This document shows positions 14,813 to 22,808 of a DNA stretch of 38,995 nucleotides, in pieces (position 1 is the first letter of the stretch; every line of letters starts with the position of its first letter). Position numbers and translations under genes: made by a program. The stretch is from Verrucomicrobiota bacterium (lineage in GTDB: Bacteria > Verrucomicrobiota > Verrucomicrobiia > Limisphaerales > PALSA-1396): the NCBI GenBank assembly GCA_016200005.1, contig JACQFP010000041.1, forward strand, positions 1-38,995. The letters are read 5' to 3'. Under the pieces are notes generated by a model. The model had not been told where the DNA came from, did not search any database, and was given only the letters and a program-made list of their open reading frames with translations.

Positions 14813-17188
14813 ATGAACACGCCCTGGTCGGAATTGAACCGAAGAACTTTTCTCAAAGCCTCCGCCTTTTCCATCGGCGGGCTGGCGCTCGGTCGTAGCC
14901 AGCTCTTCGCCGCGGAAAAGAAGTCCCCGTCCGCAACAGCCAAGGGAATGCTCGCTTCGGACCTGCCCAAAGGCAGCGCTCCGCCAACGCTGGCCTTCCC
15001 CCACTTCCCGGACCGCCTGCACGCCTTTGTCTGGCGCAACTGGCCGCTCGTGCCAATGGAGCGCCTCGCCAAAGTTGTCGGCGCAAAACCAGCGGACATT
15101 CTTCGCATCGGAAAATCAATGGGCCTGGCCAAGCCGCCGCGCATCACCGCCGACCTGCAGCGCCGCTCTTACATCACCGTCATCAAACGCAACTGGCATT
15201 TGTTGCCGTATGAACAGTTGCTGGAATTGCTCGACTGGACGCCGGAGCAATTGGCATTCACGCTGCGCGAAGACGACTTTCTCTACGCCAAGCTCGGCAG
15301 CCTCAAGCCGCAGTGCGAACCGCTGAAGTACATTCCGCCGGACGAAAAGACATTGGCGCGTCAACGCGAAATCGCCCGCATACTTCACGAAGAATTTCCC
15401 GCTGGCGTCGGCCAGATTGACGAACCGCTGTTCGGCTTTGTCACCAAACTCTCTGCGCCATCGTCCGGCTCACGCATCACGCATCACGCATCACGCTCCG
15501 CCTTCTCCCCGCGCTACTGTTATTCCTACTTCGCGCTCTACGGTGATCCGTTGCTGGAAACGGAAGCTGATCCCTTCCCTGACGGTTTCCTCGCGCGACT
15601 CGCTGCGGTGGGCGTAAACGGCGTCTGGTTGCAAGCCGTCCTCTACAAACTGTCGCTGTTCCCGTGGGACGCCAGCCTCAGCGCGCATTATCAAGAGCGA
15701 CTCAAGAATCTACGATCACTCGTCGCGCGCGCGCGCAAACACGGCATCGGCGTTTATCTTTACCTCAACGAACCGCGCGCCATGCCCCTGTCCTTCTTCG
15801 AGACCCGGCCCGAATTGAAAGGCGTCGTCGAAGGCGATCACGCCACGCTTTGCACAAGCAATCCCGACGTTCAGAAATATCTCACCGACGCCGTCGCCTC
15901 GATTTGTCGCGCCGTGCCTGACCTCGCCGGTTTCTTCACCATCAGTGCCTCGGAGAATCTGACCAACTGCTGGTCGCACAACGGCGGCGCGAAATGCCCG
16001 CGCTGCGGCAAACGTTCGCCCGGCGAAGTCATCGGCGAACTGCACGGTTTGTTTCACGAAGGCATCCGCAAGTCCGGCAACGCAACCGAACTCATTGCCT
16101 GGGATTGGGGTTGGGCGGACAAGTGGGTGGAAGAAATCATCAATCGATTGCCAGCGGGCGTCGCCCTTCAGAGCGTCAGCGAATGGAGCATCCCCATCGA
16201 ACGCGGCGGAGTGAAACAAGTCGTTGGCGAATACTCAATCTCCACCATCGGCCCAGGCCCGCGCGCAACCAAGCACTGGGAACTGGCCCGCAAACGCGGA
16301 CTGAAAACCATCGCCAAGATTCAAGCCGGCAACACCTGGGAACTCTCGGCGACGCCTTACATTCCGGCCGTGGAAAACGTGGCGCAACACGCCGCCAATC
16401 TCCGCAATGCACACGTCGATGGTCTGATGCTCGGCTGGACGCTTGGTGGTTATCCTTCGCCCAACCTGGAAGTCGTTTCGGAGATTGGTCAGAGCGCCGA
16501 CCTTACACCCGCGCAAGCGATGCAGAATGTCGCGCGACGGCGTTTCGGTCCGGCACTGGCGCCGGCAGTCGTGAAAGCGTGGCATGAGTTCAGCGTGGCT
16601 TTCTGTGAGTTTCCCTATGGTGGCGGACTCTATTCAACGCCGATGCAGGTCGGCCCTTCGAATTTGCTCTGGGAAAAGCCGAGCGGTTACGCCGCGACCA
16701 TGGTCGGCTACCCGTATGACGACCTCGACGGTTGGCGCGCAGCTTATCCCGCGGACGTTTTCATCGGGCAATTTGAAAAAATCGCCGACGGATTTGATCA
16801 CGCCATCGTCGAACTAAAGGCCGCCGCAAAGAACGTGAAACTCTCCAGCATCGAACAGCGAACGTTTGCAGAAGAACTCAGTGTGACCGAAGCTGCGGCA
16901 ATTCATTTCCGTAGCTCAGCCAACCAATCCCGCTTCGTCCAAGCGCGTCGTAAGCTGGCCGATGCGAAGAACACGGCGGAAGCTGCGCCCGCGTTGAAAA
17001 CCTTGGAAGCAACAGTCAAAGATGAAATCGCGCTCGCCAGGAAGTTGTACGAAATTCAAATGCGCGATTCGCGAATCGGTTTTGAAGCTACCAACCAATA
17101 TTACTACATCCCGATTGATCTGGCGGAAAAAGTATTGAACAGCCACGACTTGCTGACTCGTTGGTTGCCAAGCCAAAAGGTAAAATGA
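14813..17188 (+). CDS. Tat-exported glycoside-hydrolase-like protein
   Basis: A 791-residue protein with a twin-arginine signal (NRRTFLKASAF at residues 9-19, then GGLALG). Residues ~60-170 carry two short helical repeats. From ~235 a (beta/alpha)8-like domain follows: YSYFALYGDPLLE, LAAVGVNGVWLQAVL, ARKHGIGVYLYLNEPRA, FTISASENLTNCW, a CPRCGKRSP knuckle, IAWDWGWADKW and GLMLGWTLGGYPSPN. Such proteins with a conserved CxxC and WDWGW are seen in PVC bacteria and look like carbohydrate-active enzymes, but I cannot name the family or substrate. Residues ~217-230 (SGSRITHHASRSA) are encoded by a heptamer tandem repeat and look inserted. The C-terminal 200 residues are helical. Confidence 0.8.
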   Translation: MNTPWSELNRRTFLKASAFSIGGLALGRSQLFAAEKKSPSATAKGMLASDLPKGSAPPTLAFPHFPDRLHAFVWRNWPLVPMERLAKVVGAKPADILRIGKSMGLAKPPRITADLQRRSYITVIKRNWHLLPYEQLLELLDWTPEQLAFTLREDDFLYAKLGSLKPQCEPLKYIPPDEKTLARQREIARILHEEFPAGVGQIDEPLFGFVTKLSAPSSGSRITHHASRSAFSPRYCYSYFALYGDPLLETEADPFPDGFLARLAAVGVNGVWLQAVLYKLSLFPWDASLSAHYQERLKNLRSLVARARKHGIGVYLYLNEPRAMPLSFFETRPELKGVVEGDHATLCTSNPDVQKYLTDAVASICRAVPDLAGFFTISASENLTNCWSHNGGAKCPRCGKRSPGEVIGELHGLFHEGIRKSGNATELIAWDWGWADKWVEEIINRLPAGVALQSVSEWSIPIERGGVKQVVGEYSISTIGPGPRATKHWELARKRGLKTIAKIQAGNTWELSATPYIPAVENVAQHAANLRNAHVDGLMLGWTLGGYPSPNLEVVSEIGQSADLTPAQAMQNVARRRFGPALAPAVVKAWHEFSVAFCEFPYGGGLYSTPMQVGPSNLLWEKPSGYAATMVGYPYDDLDGWRAAYPADVFIGQFEKIADGFDHAIVELKAAAKNVKLSSIEQRTFAEELSVTEAAAIHFRSSANQSRFVQARRKLADAKNTAEAAPALKTLEATVKDEIALARKLYEIQMRDSRIGFEATNQYYYIPIDLAEKVLNSHDLLTRWLPSQKVK
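15471..15498. repeat. CACGCAT heptamer tandem repeat inside a gene
   Basis: Three full copies of CACGCAT (15471-15491) and a degenerate fourth copy lie within the glycosidase-like gene and encode RITHHAS. Because 7 is not a multiple of 3, gain or loss of a single copy would shift the reading frame. Confidence 0.8.
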
Positions 17189-17303
17189 GAACACTGGAAG
17201 TCGTTGCTTTCGTACTTGCTCCAGTTTGAAAGCGATTTAGCATCACATTGAATGAATCCCAACCGACATAGTGGACGTGCAATTGCCTCGTCGATGCCAG
17301 GTT

Positions 17304-17311
17304 GGAAGGGG
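17304..17311 (+). promoter_or_regulatory. Ribosome-binding site deciding the start at 17317
   Basis: GGAAGGGG lies five nucleotides before ATG 17317. It overlaps the alternative TTG at 17302, so the ATG is preferred. Confidence 0.6.
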
Positions 17312-17316
17312 CAGCC

Positions 17317-17913
17317 ATGATCAGATTCCTCTCATCACGCCGCAGAACCTTCGCGGTTCTGCTTGTAGTCGGCTTCCTGCTTGGAGCCGCTTATCTGCTC
17401 TTGAAACCGGAGTCTCCTCGTATCAACGCGGGGGATTTCGTAGCCACCACAACCGCCTCGGTTGGCGTGCCGCCCAATGCGACTTTGATGGATAGAATCT
17501 TTATCACGTGGACCAGCTTTTCCCGAAGGTTTCGCCGCCCAGGTTCGGCGACTTCGGCCACGTATTCCTTTCCACCCAACGGAACTAATCTCTGTTCCAT
17601 CCACGGGTTGCTTAACCAATGCATGGAGATTTCTGGCTCCCGCTACTTGATAGCCAACGAGGTCGCCGCAGGAACTGTCCTGTTTGGTCACACAAATGTG
17701 CTTAATGGCGCTCAGTGGGTAAAAGCCTTTGAAGATGCGTTGCGAACAGGAACGCCCGAATGGTTTGACCCCAAAGCAAAATCATTCCGCAAGGAAAAGC
17801 TCGTTTTGGTACGACATGATCAATGGACTGTGCTGGTATTACCAAAAGAGAAGGCATTGCAGTTTCAAGGACCCGCGGCCGCAAACCAGTCCGCAGGGAC
17901 CATCGACAAGTGA
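17317..17913 (+). CDS. Membrane-anchored protein of unknown function
   Basis: A 198-residue protein with a basic N-terminus (SSRRR), a transmembrane or signal segment at about residues 11-27, and a soluble ~165-residue domain. I chose ATG 17317 over an in-frame TTG at 17302 because GGAAGGGG at 17304-17311 is well placed as its ribosome-binding site. No family motif is recognised. Sequence features are three cysteines, an ISGSRYLIANEVAAGTVLFG segment, and a C-terminal pattern KLVLVRHDQWTVLVLPKE. It is followed 81 nt later by another anchored protein, which may be cotranscribed. Confidence 0.7.
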   Translation: MIRFLSSRRRTFAVLLVVGFLLGAAYLLLKPESPRINAGDFVATTTASVGVPPNATLMDRIFITWTSFSRRFRRPGSATSATYSFPPNGTNLCSIHGLLNQCMEISGSRYLIANEVAAGTVLFGHTNVLNGAQWVKAFEDALRTGTPEWFDPKAKSFRKEKLVLVRHDQWTVLVLPKEKALQFQGPAAANQSAGTIDK

Positions 17914-17994
17914 GCCGGCAAGGCTGGACTTTCTCTGGCATGCTGTGCGACACGATTTATCCGCAGCCTTGTCTATTGTGTAGAACATAACTGC

Positions 17995-19089
17995 ATGAAG
18001 AGAAAAACCGTCTTTGCTATTGCCGTAGGAATGTTGGTGGTCGGAGTGGTCACATTCAGGCATTACCAGCCAGCCGCGCCCGTACCACCACAAGGTGATT
18101 CGCCCTCAACGAAGCACCCGGTTAAACCGCGTCTGCCCGCACCGCGCATGCCAATTACTACTCCGCTCGCCGAACCGCAGACGGATGACTTGCAGTCCAC
18201 CAACCTGATTGCCCGATTGTTCAATAGGGATGACGTAAATGAGTTAAGCCCGCAGCAACTCGAGGCTTATTTGAAATATAACCGACGGAGTGCAGCAAGC
18301 CTCCTCGCCGCTGATCGCACCACAGGCGACCGGACGTTTCTACGGGAAGCGATGGAGAAGTATCCCAACGATCCTCGGGTAGATTTCGCTGCGTGGTTAA
18401 GAAGCGAATCCCCCGAAGAACGCCGTCGGTGGCTGGACACTTTCAAACAGTCAGCCCCGGACAACGCGCTGGCGAATTACCTCTTGGCGCGCGATTACTT
18501 CAAGTCCGGCCAGAGCGACCAGGCCGTGCAGGAACTTCTGGCCTCCGGCAGCAAACCGATACAAGACTACGCGCTCGACTTTATCCAGAACAGCGAAGAA
18601 GCGTACCGCTCCGCAGGCTATTCGGATGCGGAGGCGAAAGCAATGGCCACATCCTCCTTGCTGCTCCCGCAATTGACCGAATTCAAACAAGTAGGTTTGA
18701 GCCTGGTGGATTTGGCAAAGGCGTACCGGCAGGCAGGCGATGAAGCGTCGGCGCAAGCGGCTTTCCAAATGGCGTCAAACCTCGGCCAGCGCCTCGACGA
18801 TTCCGGAACGCTCACTTTGATTCAAAGTCTGGTCGGCATCGCCGTTCAACGGAACGTCCTGAACGCAATGGACCCGAACAGCCCGTATGGTGATTCGGGC
18901 CAAACCGTGCAAAACCAGATTGACGCGCTGAATCAACGTCGCGCGTCTCTCAACGACATCACCAAGCAAGCCCAGGCTTTGCTGCCCACGATGTCGGAGC
19001 AGGATTTGAACACTTATTTCGACCGGCTGAAGCTTTTTGGCGAGGCCGCAACGCTGCGCTGGGCCGTGGACAGATTTGGCCAGCAATGA
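17995..19089 (+). CDS. Membrane-anchored TPR-like protein of unknown function
   Basis: A 364-residue protein with an N-terminal anchor at residues 5-22 (VFAIAVGMLVVGVVTF), a Pro-rich linker to about residue 65, and an all-helical body. Segments such as ALANYLLARDYFKSGQSDQAVQELL (about 160-182) and LVDLAKAYRQAGDEASAQAAF (about 238-258) have the spacing of tetratricopeptide repeats, which mediate protein contacts. The SPQQLEAYLKYNRRSAASLLAA region recalls helical repeats found in other verrucomicrobial periplasmic proteins. I do not recognise an enzyme domain. It probably forms a unit with the preceding anchored protein. Confidence 0.75.
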   Translation: MKRKTVFAIAVGMLVVGVVTFRHYQPAAPVPPQGDSPSTKHPVKPRLPAPRMPITTPLAEPQTDDLQSTNLIARLFNRDDVNELSPQQLEAYLKYNRRSAASLLAADRTTGDRTFLREAMEKYPNDPRVDFAAWLRSESPEERRRWLDTFKQSAPDNALANYLLARDYFKSGQSDQAVQELLASGSKPIQDYALDFIQNSEEAYRSAGYSDAEAKAMATSSLLLPQLTEFKQVGLSLVDLAKAYRQAGDEASAQAAFQMASNLGQRLDDSGTLTLIQSLVGIAVQRNVLNAMDPNSPYGDSGQTVQNQIDALNQRRASLNDITKQAQALLPTMSEQDLNTYFDRLKLFGEAATLRWAVDRFGQQ

Positions 19090-19181
19090 TTGTCCCGGCA
19101 GTGTACTAACTACTGCTTTTCCTGACATCCTTCTGAAATATTCCATCGACCGACTTGGGCGGTCTTCGTTAATTTCGCGTC

Positions 19182-20675
19182 GTGCCCGCGCCATTGCTCA
19201 AACTGGACGCTGTCGAAAAATCATTTTCCGGCGTTCGGGCGTTGAAACCAATCCAACTCGAACTGCCCGCCGGAGAAGTGCTCGGTTTGATTGGTGAAAA
19301 CGGCGCGGGCAAATCCACGCTCATCAAAATTCTGAGCGGTGTCCATGTGCCCGACGGTGGCGTCATCACTTGGGAGGGCCAACCTGTTCGGTTTGGCTCA
19401 CCCCACGATGCGCTGGTTGCGGGCATCGCCACCATTCATCAGGAGCTGGCGTTTTTCAGTCATCTTTCCGTCGCCGAAAACATGTTACTTGGCGAACCGT
19501 GGTCGCGCCGCCGTTGGGGCGGCGTGAACTGGAAACAGCTTCACGCTGAGGCGGAGCGGCGGCTTGAGCATTTTGAATTGACCATTCCGACCCACCGCTT
19601 TTTCAGCGAACTCAGTTCCGCGCAAAAACAGGAAGTGGCCATCGCCCGCGCGTTGTCGCGTCAGGCGCGGCTGCTGATTCTCGACGAACCGAGCGCGAGT
19701 TTGAGCGAGCCGGAAGTGAAGCGGCTCTTCGCGCATTTACAACGGTTGCGTCGAGCCGGCGTGGCAATTCTTTACGTCACCCATCGGCTCGATGAGATTG
19801 TGAAGCTGACCGACCGCGTCGCCATTCTGCGCGATGGCGAACTGGTCGCCTGTTATCCGACGGCGGGAGCCGACGTGAATCGCATGGTGCGCGACATGGT
19901 GGGACGTCCACTCGACCAGGTTTATCCGCACACACGGCGCGGCGTTTCCGGTCCGCCGCTCTTGGAACTGAAGTCGGCCACCTGCGCCGGGATGTTTCGC
20001 GACACTTCATTCTCAGTGCAAGGCGGTGAGATCGTTGGGCTGGCGGGTCTGGTGGGCGCAGGCCGTTCCGAACTGGCGCGGGCGATTTATGGATTGTATC
20101 CGCTCGACAGCGGCGAGATGCGGCTTAACACCCAACCGTGGTCGCCGCGCAACTCACGTCAAGCCGTCGCGAAAGGACTCGTTTACATTCCTGAAGAACG
20201 CAAACGTCAGGGTCTGGTGCTCGATCATTCCGTCGGTGCGTCCATCAGCATCGGCTTTTCTGATTTGCTCACGCGTTGGGGATTGATTCCTCGTGCAGCC
20301 GAATCCAAACGCGTGCAACGGGCTTTGGAATCGTTTGCCATTCGTAGCACCGGGCCAACGCAAGTGGTCGGCACATTGAGTGGTGGCAACCAACAGAAAA
20401 CCATTCTGGCTCGCTGGCTCGACCGCGATCCCCAAGTCATCATCCTTGACGAACCAACGCGCGGCGTCGATGTCGGGGCGAAGGCGGAAATCCACGGGCT
20501 GATTGATCGACTTGCCGGTCAAGGCAAGGCCGTGCTGTTGATTTCCAGCGACCTGCCCGAGGTGCTCGGCATGAGCGACCGGGTCCTCGTCATGCATCGC
20601 GGCACCATCTCCACCGAACTGCGCGGCGAAAGTATGACACAGGAGAATGTGATCCTGGCGGCGTCGGGACTTTAG
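19182..20675 (+). CDS. Sugar ABC importer ATPase with two nucleotide-binding domains (RbsA/MglA/RhaT type)
   Basis: A 497-residue tandem ATPase that energises uptake of a monosaccharide or similar ligand. It starts with GTG. Domain 1 has Walker A GENGAGKST (residues 38-46), signature LSSAQKQ and Walker B LLILDEPSASLS. Domain 2 has the degenerate Walker A AGLVGAGRSEL (about 287-297), signature LSGGNQQK (about 399-406) and VIILDEPTRGVDVGAKAEI. The degenerate second Walker A and GGNQQK are diagnostic for the CUT2 family. Two permease genes follow on the same strand. The substrate cannot be read from the sequence; paired different permeases occur in rhamnose, AI-2 and galactofuranose systems. Confidence 0.93.
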   Translation: MPAPLLKLDAVEKSFSGVRALKPIQLELPAGEVLGLIGENGAGKSTLIKILSGVHVPDGGVITWEGQPVRFGSPHDALVAGIATIHQELAFFSHLSVAENMLLGEPWSRRRWGGVNWKQLHAEAERRLEHFELTIPTHRFFSELSSAQKQEVAIARALSRQARLLILDEPSASLSEPEVKRLFAHLQRLRRAGVAILYVTHRLDEIVKLTDRVAILRDGELVACYPTAGADVNRMVRDMVGRPLDQVYPHTRRGVSGPPLLELKSATCAGMFRDTSFSVQGGEIVGLAGLVGAGRSELARAIYGLYPLDSGEMRLNTQPWSPRNSRQAVAKGLVYIPEERKRQGLVLDHSVGASISIGFSDLLTRWGLIPRAAESKRVQRALESFAIRSTGPTQVVGTLSGGNQQKTILARWLDRDPQVIILDEPTRGVDVGAKAEIHGLIDRLAGQGKAVLLISSDLPEVLGMSDRVLVMHRGTISTELRGESMTQENVILAASGL

Positions 20676-20707
20676 AACGACTCTCAAAATGAATGTCGAA
20701 AACACAA

Positions 20708-20772
20708 CCCCCTCACCCGTCCTAACGGACACCCTCTCCCCATCGGATGGGGAGAGGGACGGGGTGAGGGGC
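20708..20772. repeat. Dispersed palindromic element (intergenic copy)
   Basis: A nested inverted repeat. The inner stem CCCTCTCCCCAT (20732-20743) pairs perfectly with ATGGGGAGAGGG (20747-20758) around a 3-nt loop, and the outer arms CCCCTCACCCGTCC and GGACGGGGTGAGGGG pair with one bulge. The right 43 nt (20730-20772) are 40/43 identical to 29584-29626 inside nadE. It lies between the ATPase and the first permease gene, so it could also act as an mRNA hairpin that lowers or stabilises part of the transcript. Confidence 0.85.
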
Positions 20773-20830
20773 TTTCCGGGCGTTCGGCATCTGCGACATT
20801 CTGTTTGCAGTACACTCTATCGGGATGGGA

Positions 20831-20835
20831 AAGGA
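20831..20835 (+). promoter_or_regulatory. Ribosome-binding site deciding the start at 20844
   Basis: AAGGA lies eight nucleotides before ATG 20844. It favours this start over an in-frame TTG at 20805. Confidence 0.5.
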
Positions 20836-20843
20836 AACCGTCG

Positions 20844-21818
20844 ATGAAACAAAGCCGCTACTCGCGCTTCTTGATTCAACGGCTGATTTTTTTGTTTGCC
20901 GGCAACTTGCTCCTATTGCTCGCCATTCGTTTGTTGTTGAAGGAGGGCGGTTCATTTGCCGACGTGTTGCAACGCTGCGGTCCGGATGTTGCGCCGATCA
21001 TTCTGGCCGGGCTGGGCATGACCGGCGTCATCTTCACGGGGGCAATTGATCTGTCCATCGCGTCGATCATCGTCGTGGCCGGAACGGTGTTTGGAATTCT
21101 GGTCCAGCGCGGTTTTAGCCCGACGGTTTGTTTCGGCGCATGTTTCGGTGCGGCTTGGAGTCTTGCCATGTTGAATGGCGTTCTGATTCGCAGTCTCAAG
21201 ATTCCGGCCATCATCATCACGCTGGCGGGCCTGACGTTTTATCGCGGCGCGGCGCTCATTCTCGCGGACATCGGCATCCCGAACTTCGGCGGCAACATCT
21301 CGGTGCCGGACGAAGCGTACCACTCGCCCGGGAAACTTTATGGTGGATGGATTGTGTTCTTCGCACTTCTAGCCGCGTTGTTGTGGGAAGCGTTTGCGAA
21401 GACGCCGCGACGCTGGCTGGCGCTGGGCAGTTCGGAGGAAGCCTGCCGGCTGCTTGGATTATCGCCGGGACGCATCCTGCAAAGTGCATTTTTCGCGAGC
21501 GGCGTTTTTCTTGGCCTGGCCGCGCTGATCTTCGTGACGCGCGTGCAATACATCGAGCCGGCGCGTCTGGCTTTGGGGTTCGAACTGCAGGTCATCGGCG
21601 CGGTCGTGCTGGGGGGCACGAACATTTTCGGCGGTGAAGGCAGTTTTGCCGGCACGGTGCTCGGCGCGTTTTTTCTCTACTTCACTGCGCAAGTCCTCAC
21701 CTACGCCGGTGTGAACCCTTATTTTCAGGAAGCCGTGACCGGCGCGATCATCATCGGCGTGATCGGACTGGACTGCGCGTTGCATCGCCGCCGTAAACTG
21801 CTGGAGGAACTCGCGTGA
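20844..21818 (+). CDS. Sugar ABC importer permease 1 (RbsC family)
   Basis: A 324-residue polytopic inner-membrane protein with about eight to ten hydrophobic segments. The CUT2 permease signatures are visible: GLGMTGVIFTGAIDLSIASIIV near residues 55-77 and ELQVIGAVVLGGTNIFGGEGSFAGTVLGAF near 250-280. The latter contains the coupling EAA-like loop that contacts the ATPase. It follows the ATPase by 168 nt that contain a palindromic repeat, and overlaps the next permease by 4 nt (GTGA), so the two permeases are translated together and likely form a heterodimer. Confidence 0.9.
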   Translation: MKQSRYSRFLIQRLIFLFAGNLLLLLAIRLLLKEGGSFADVLQRCGPDVAPIILAGLGMTGVIFTGAIDLSIASIIVVAGTVFGILVQRGFSPTVCFGACFGAAWSLAMLNGVLIRSLKIPAIIITLAGLTFYRGAALILADIGIPNFGGNISVPDEAYHSPGKLYGGWIVFFALLAALLWEAFAKTPRRWLALGSSEEACRLLGLSPGRILQSAFFASGVFLGLAALIFVTRVQYIEPARLALGFELQVIGAVVLGGTNIFGGEGSFAGTVLGAFFLYFTAQVLTYAGVNPYFQEAVTGAIIIGVIGLDCALHRRRKLLEELA

Positions 21819-22777
21819 AGAAATGGCTTTTGCCGATACTGTTGCTGGTCGAAGTCGCCTTCTTCACAACCATCGGCGGAACAACGTTCCATTCCGCTGG
21901 CGAGTTCACGAACTACTTCAAGAGTTATTTTGCCGATCTGCTGACGCAATCGACGCCGGTGTTGTTGCTCGCGTTTGGCATGACGCTGGTATTGATGACG
22001 GCGGGCATCGACCTCTCCGTGGGTTCGCAAGTGGCGCTGGTAGCTTGTGTCATGGCCTCCTTCAAAAGCGGACCACACTTTTGGTGGACGGCGGTGCCGC
22101 TGGGTTTGGTGTTGGCAGCGGTGCTTGGACTGGTCAACGGTGCGCTGATTGCCCGGCTCGATATTCCACCGATCATTGCCACGCTGGGAACGATGATCTT
22201 CTATCGTGGACTCTGCTTCGTTGTGATGGGTGACTTGGAGAAGTCGCCGTTCATTGAGGTGCCGGGATATGAATGGTTCGGGAAATTCGTCGGTGTGGCG
22301 CTCGTCGTTGGAGCGGTATTTGTGGGGGGCGGATTATTCTTTCAACTCTCGCGCTGGCGACGGGAGATTTTGATGCTGGGGGGCAATCGTGTGGCCGCTC
22401 GTTACGCCGGCATCCCGGTAACGCGCCGCATCTGCGAGGTCTATGCGCTGATGGGCTTGCTGGCGTTTATTGCAGCGTTGTGTTTTACCGCTCGCAATAG
22501 TTCGGTAAGCGCAAGTTCACTCACTGGACTTGAACTGCAAGTCATTGTAGCGGTGGTGCTGGGTGGGACGCGCGTCCAAGGCGGCGGCGGATCGCTGGTT
22601 GGAACATTCTTCGGCGTATTGATCATCGCGGTTCTGGATGAGGGTTTGCGCGGCGCGGCGATTTGGGGCGACCAACATCTCCCGTTCAAGATCAGTCATC
22701 TGCAATATCTTCTGCTCGGCACGTTGCTGGTGGCGGGTGTGTGGCTTAACACTCGCCTTAATCAACGCAGAACGTAA
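21815..22777 (+). CDS. Sugar ABC importer permease 2 (RbsC family)
   Basis: A 320-residue polytopic permease with a GTG start overlapping the previous stop. Signatures of the CUT2 family are GMTLVLMTAGIDLSVGSQVALVA near residues 53-75 and GLELQVIVAVVLGGTRVQGGGGSLVGTFFG near 236-265. It is a diverged paralogue of the preceding permease, which points to a two-permease transporter as in the Rha, Lsr or Ytf/Yjf systems. No periplasmic binding-protein gene follows; the next gene is convergent. Confidence 0.9.
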   Translation: MKKWLLPILLLVEVAFFTTIGGTTFHSAGEFTNYFKSYFADLLTQSTPVLLLAFGMTLVLMTAGIDLSVGSQVALVACVMASFKSGPHFWWTAVPLGLVLAAVLGLVNGALIARLDIPPIIATLGTMIFYRGLCFVVMGDLEKSPFIEVPGYEWFGKFVGVALVVGAVFVGGGLFFQLSRWRREILMLGGNRVAARYAGIPVTRRICEVYALMGLLAFIAALCFTARNSSVSASSLTGLELQVIVAVVLGGTRVQGGGGSLVGTFFGVLIIAVLDEGLRGAAIWGDQHLPFKISHLQYLLLGTLLVAGVWLNTRLNQRRT

Positions 22778-22778
22778 C

Positions 22779-22796
22779 CGCCGAATTTGTCGGCGG
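22779..22796. terminator. Short hairpin between convergent genes
   Basis: CCGCCGA (22779-22785) pairs with TCGGCGG (22790-22796) in the 31-nt gap between the permease gene (+) and the metallophosphoesterase gene (-). It is placed to end transcription from both sides, but no T-tract follows. The right arm belongs to a GTAGCNGCCGAC motif also present twice in the hemL insert. Confidence 0.45.
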
Positions 22797-22808
22797 CTAC
22801 GAGGTTTG

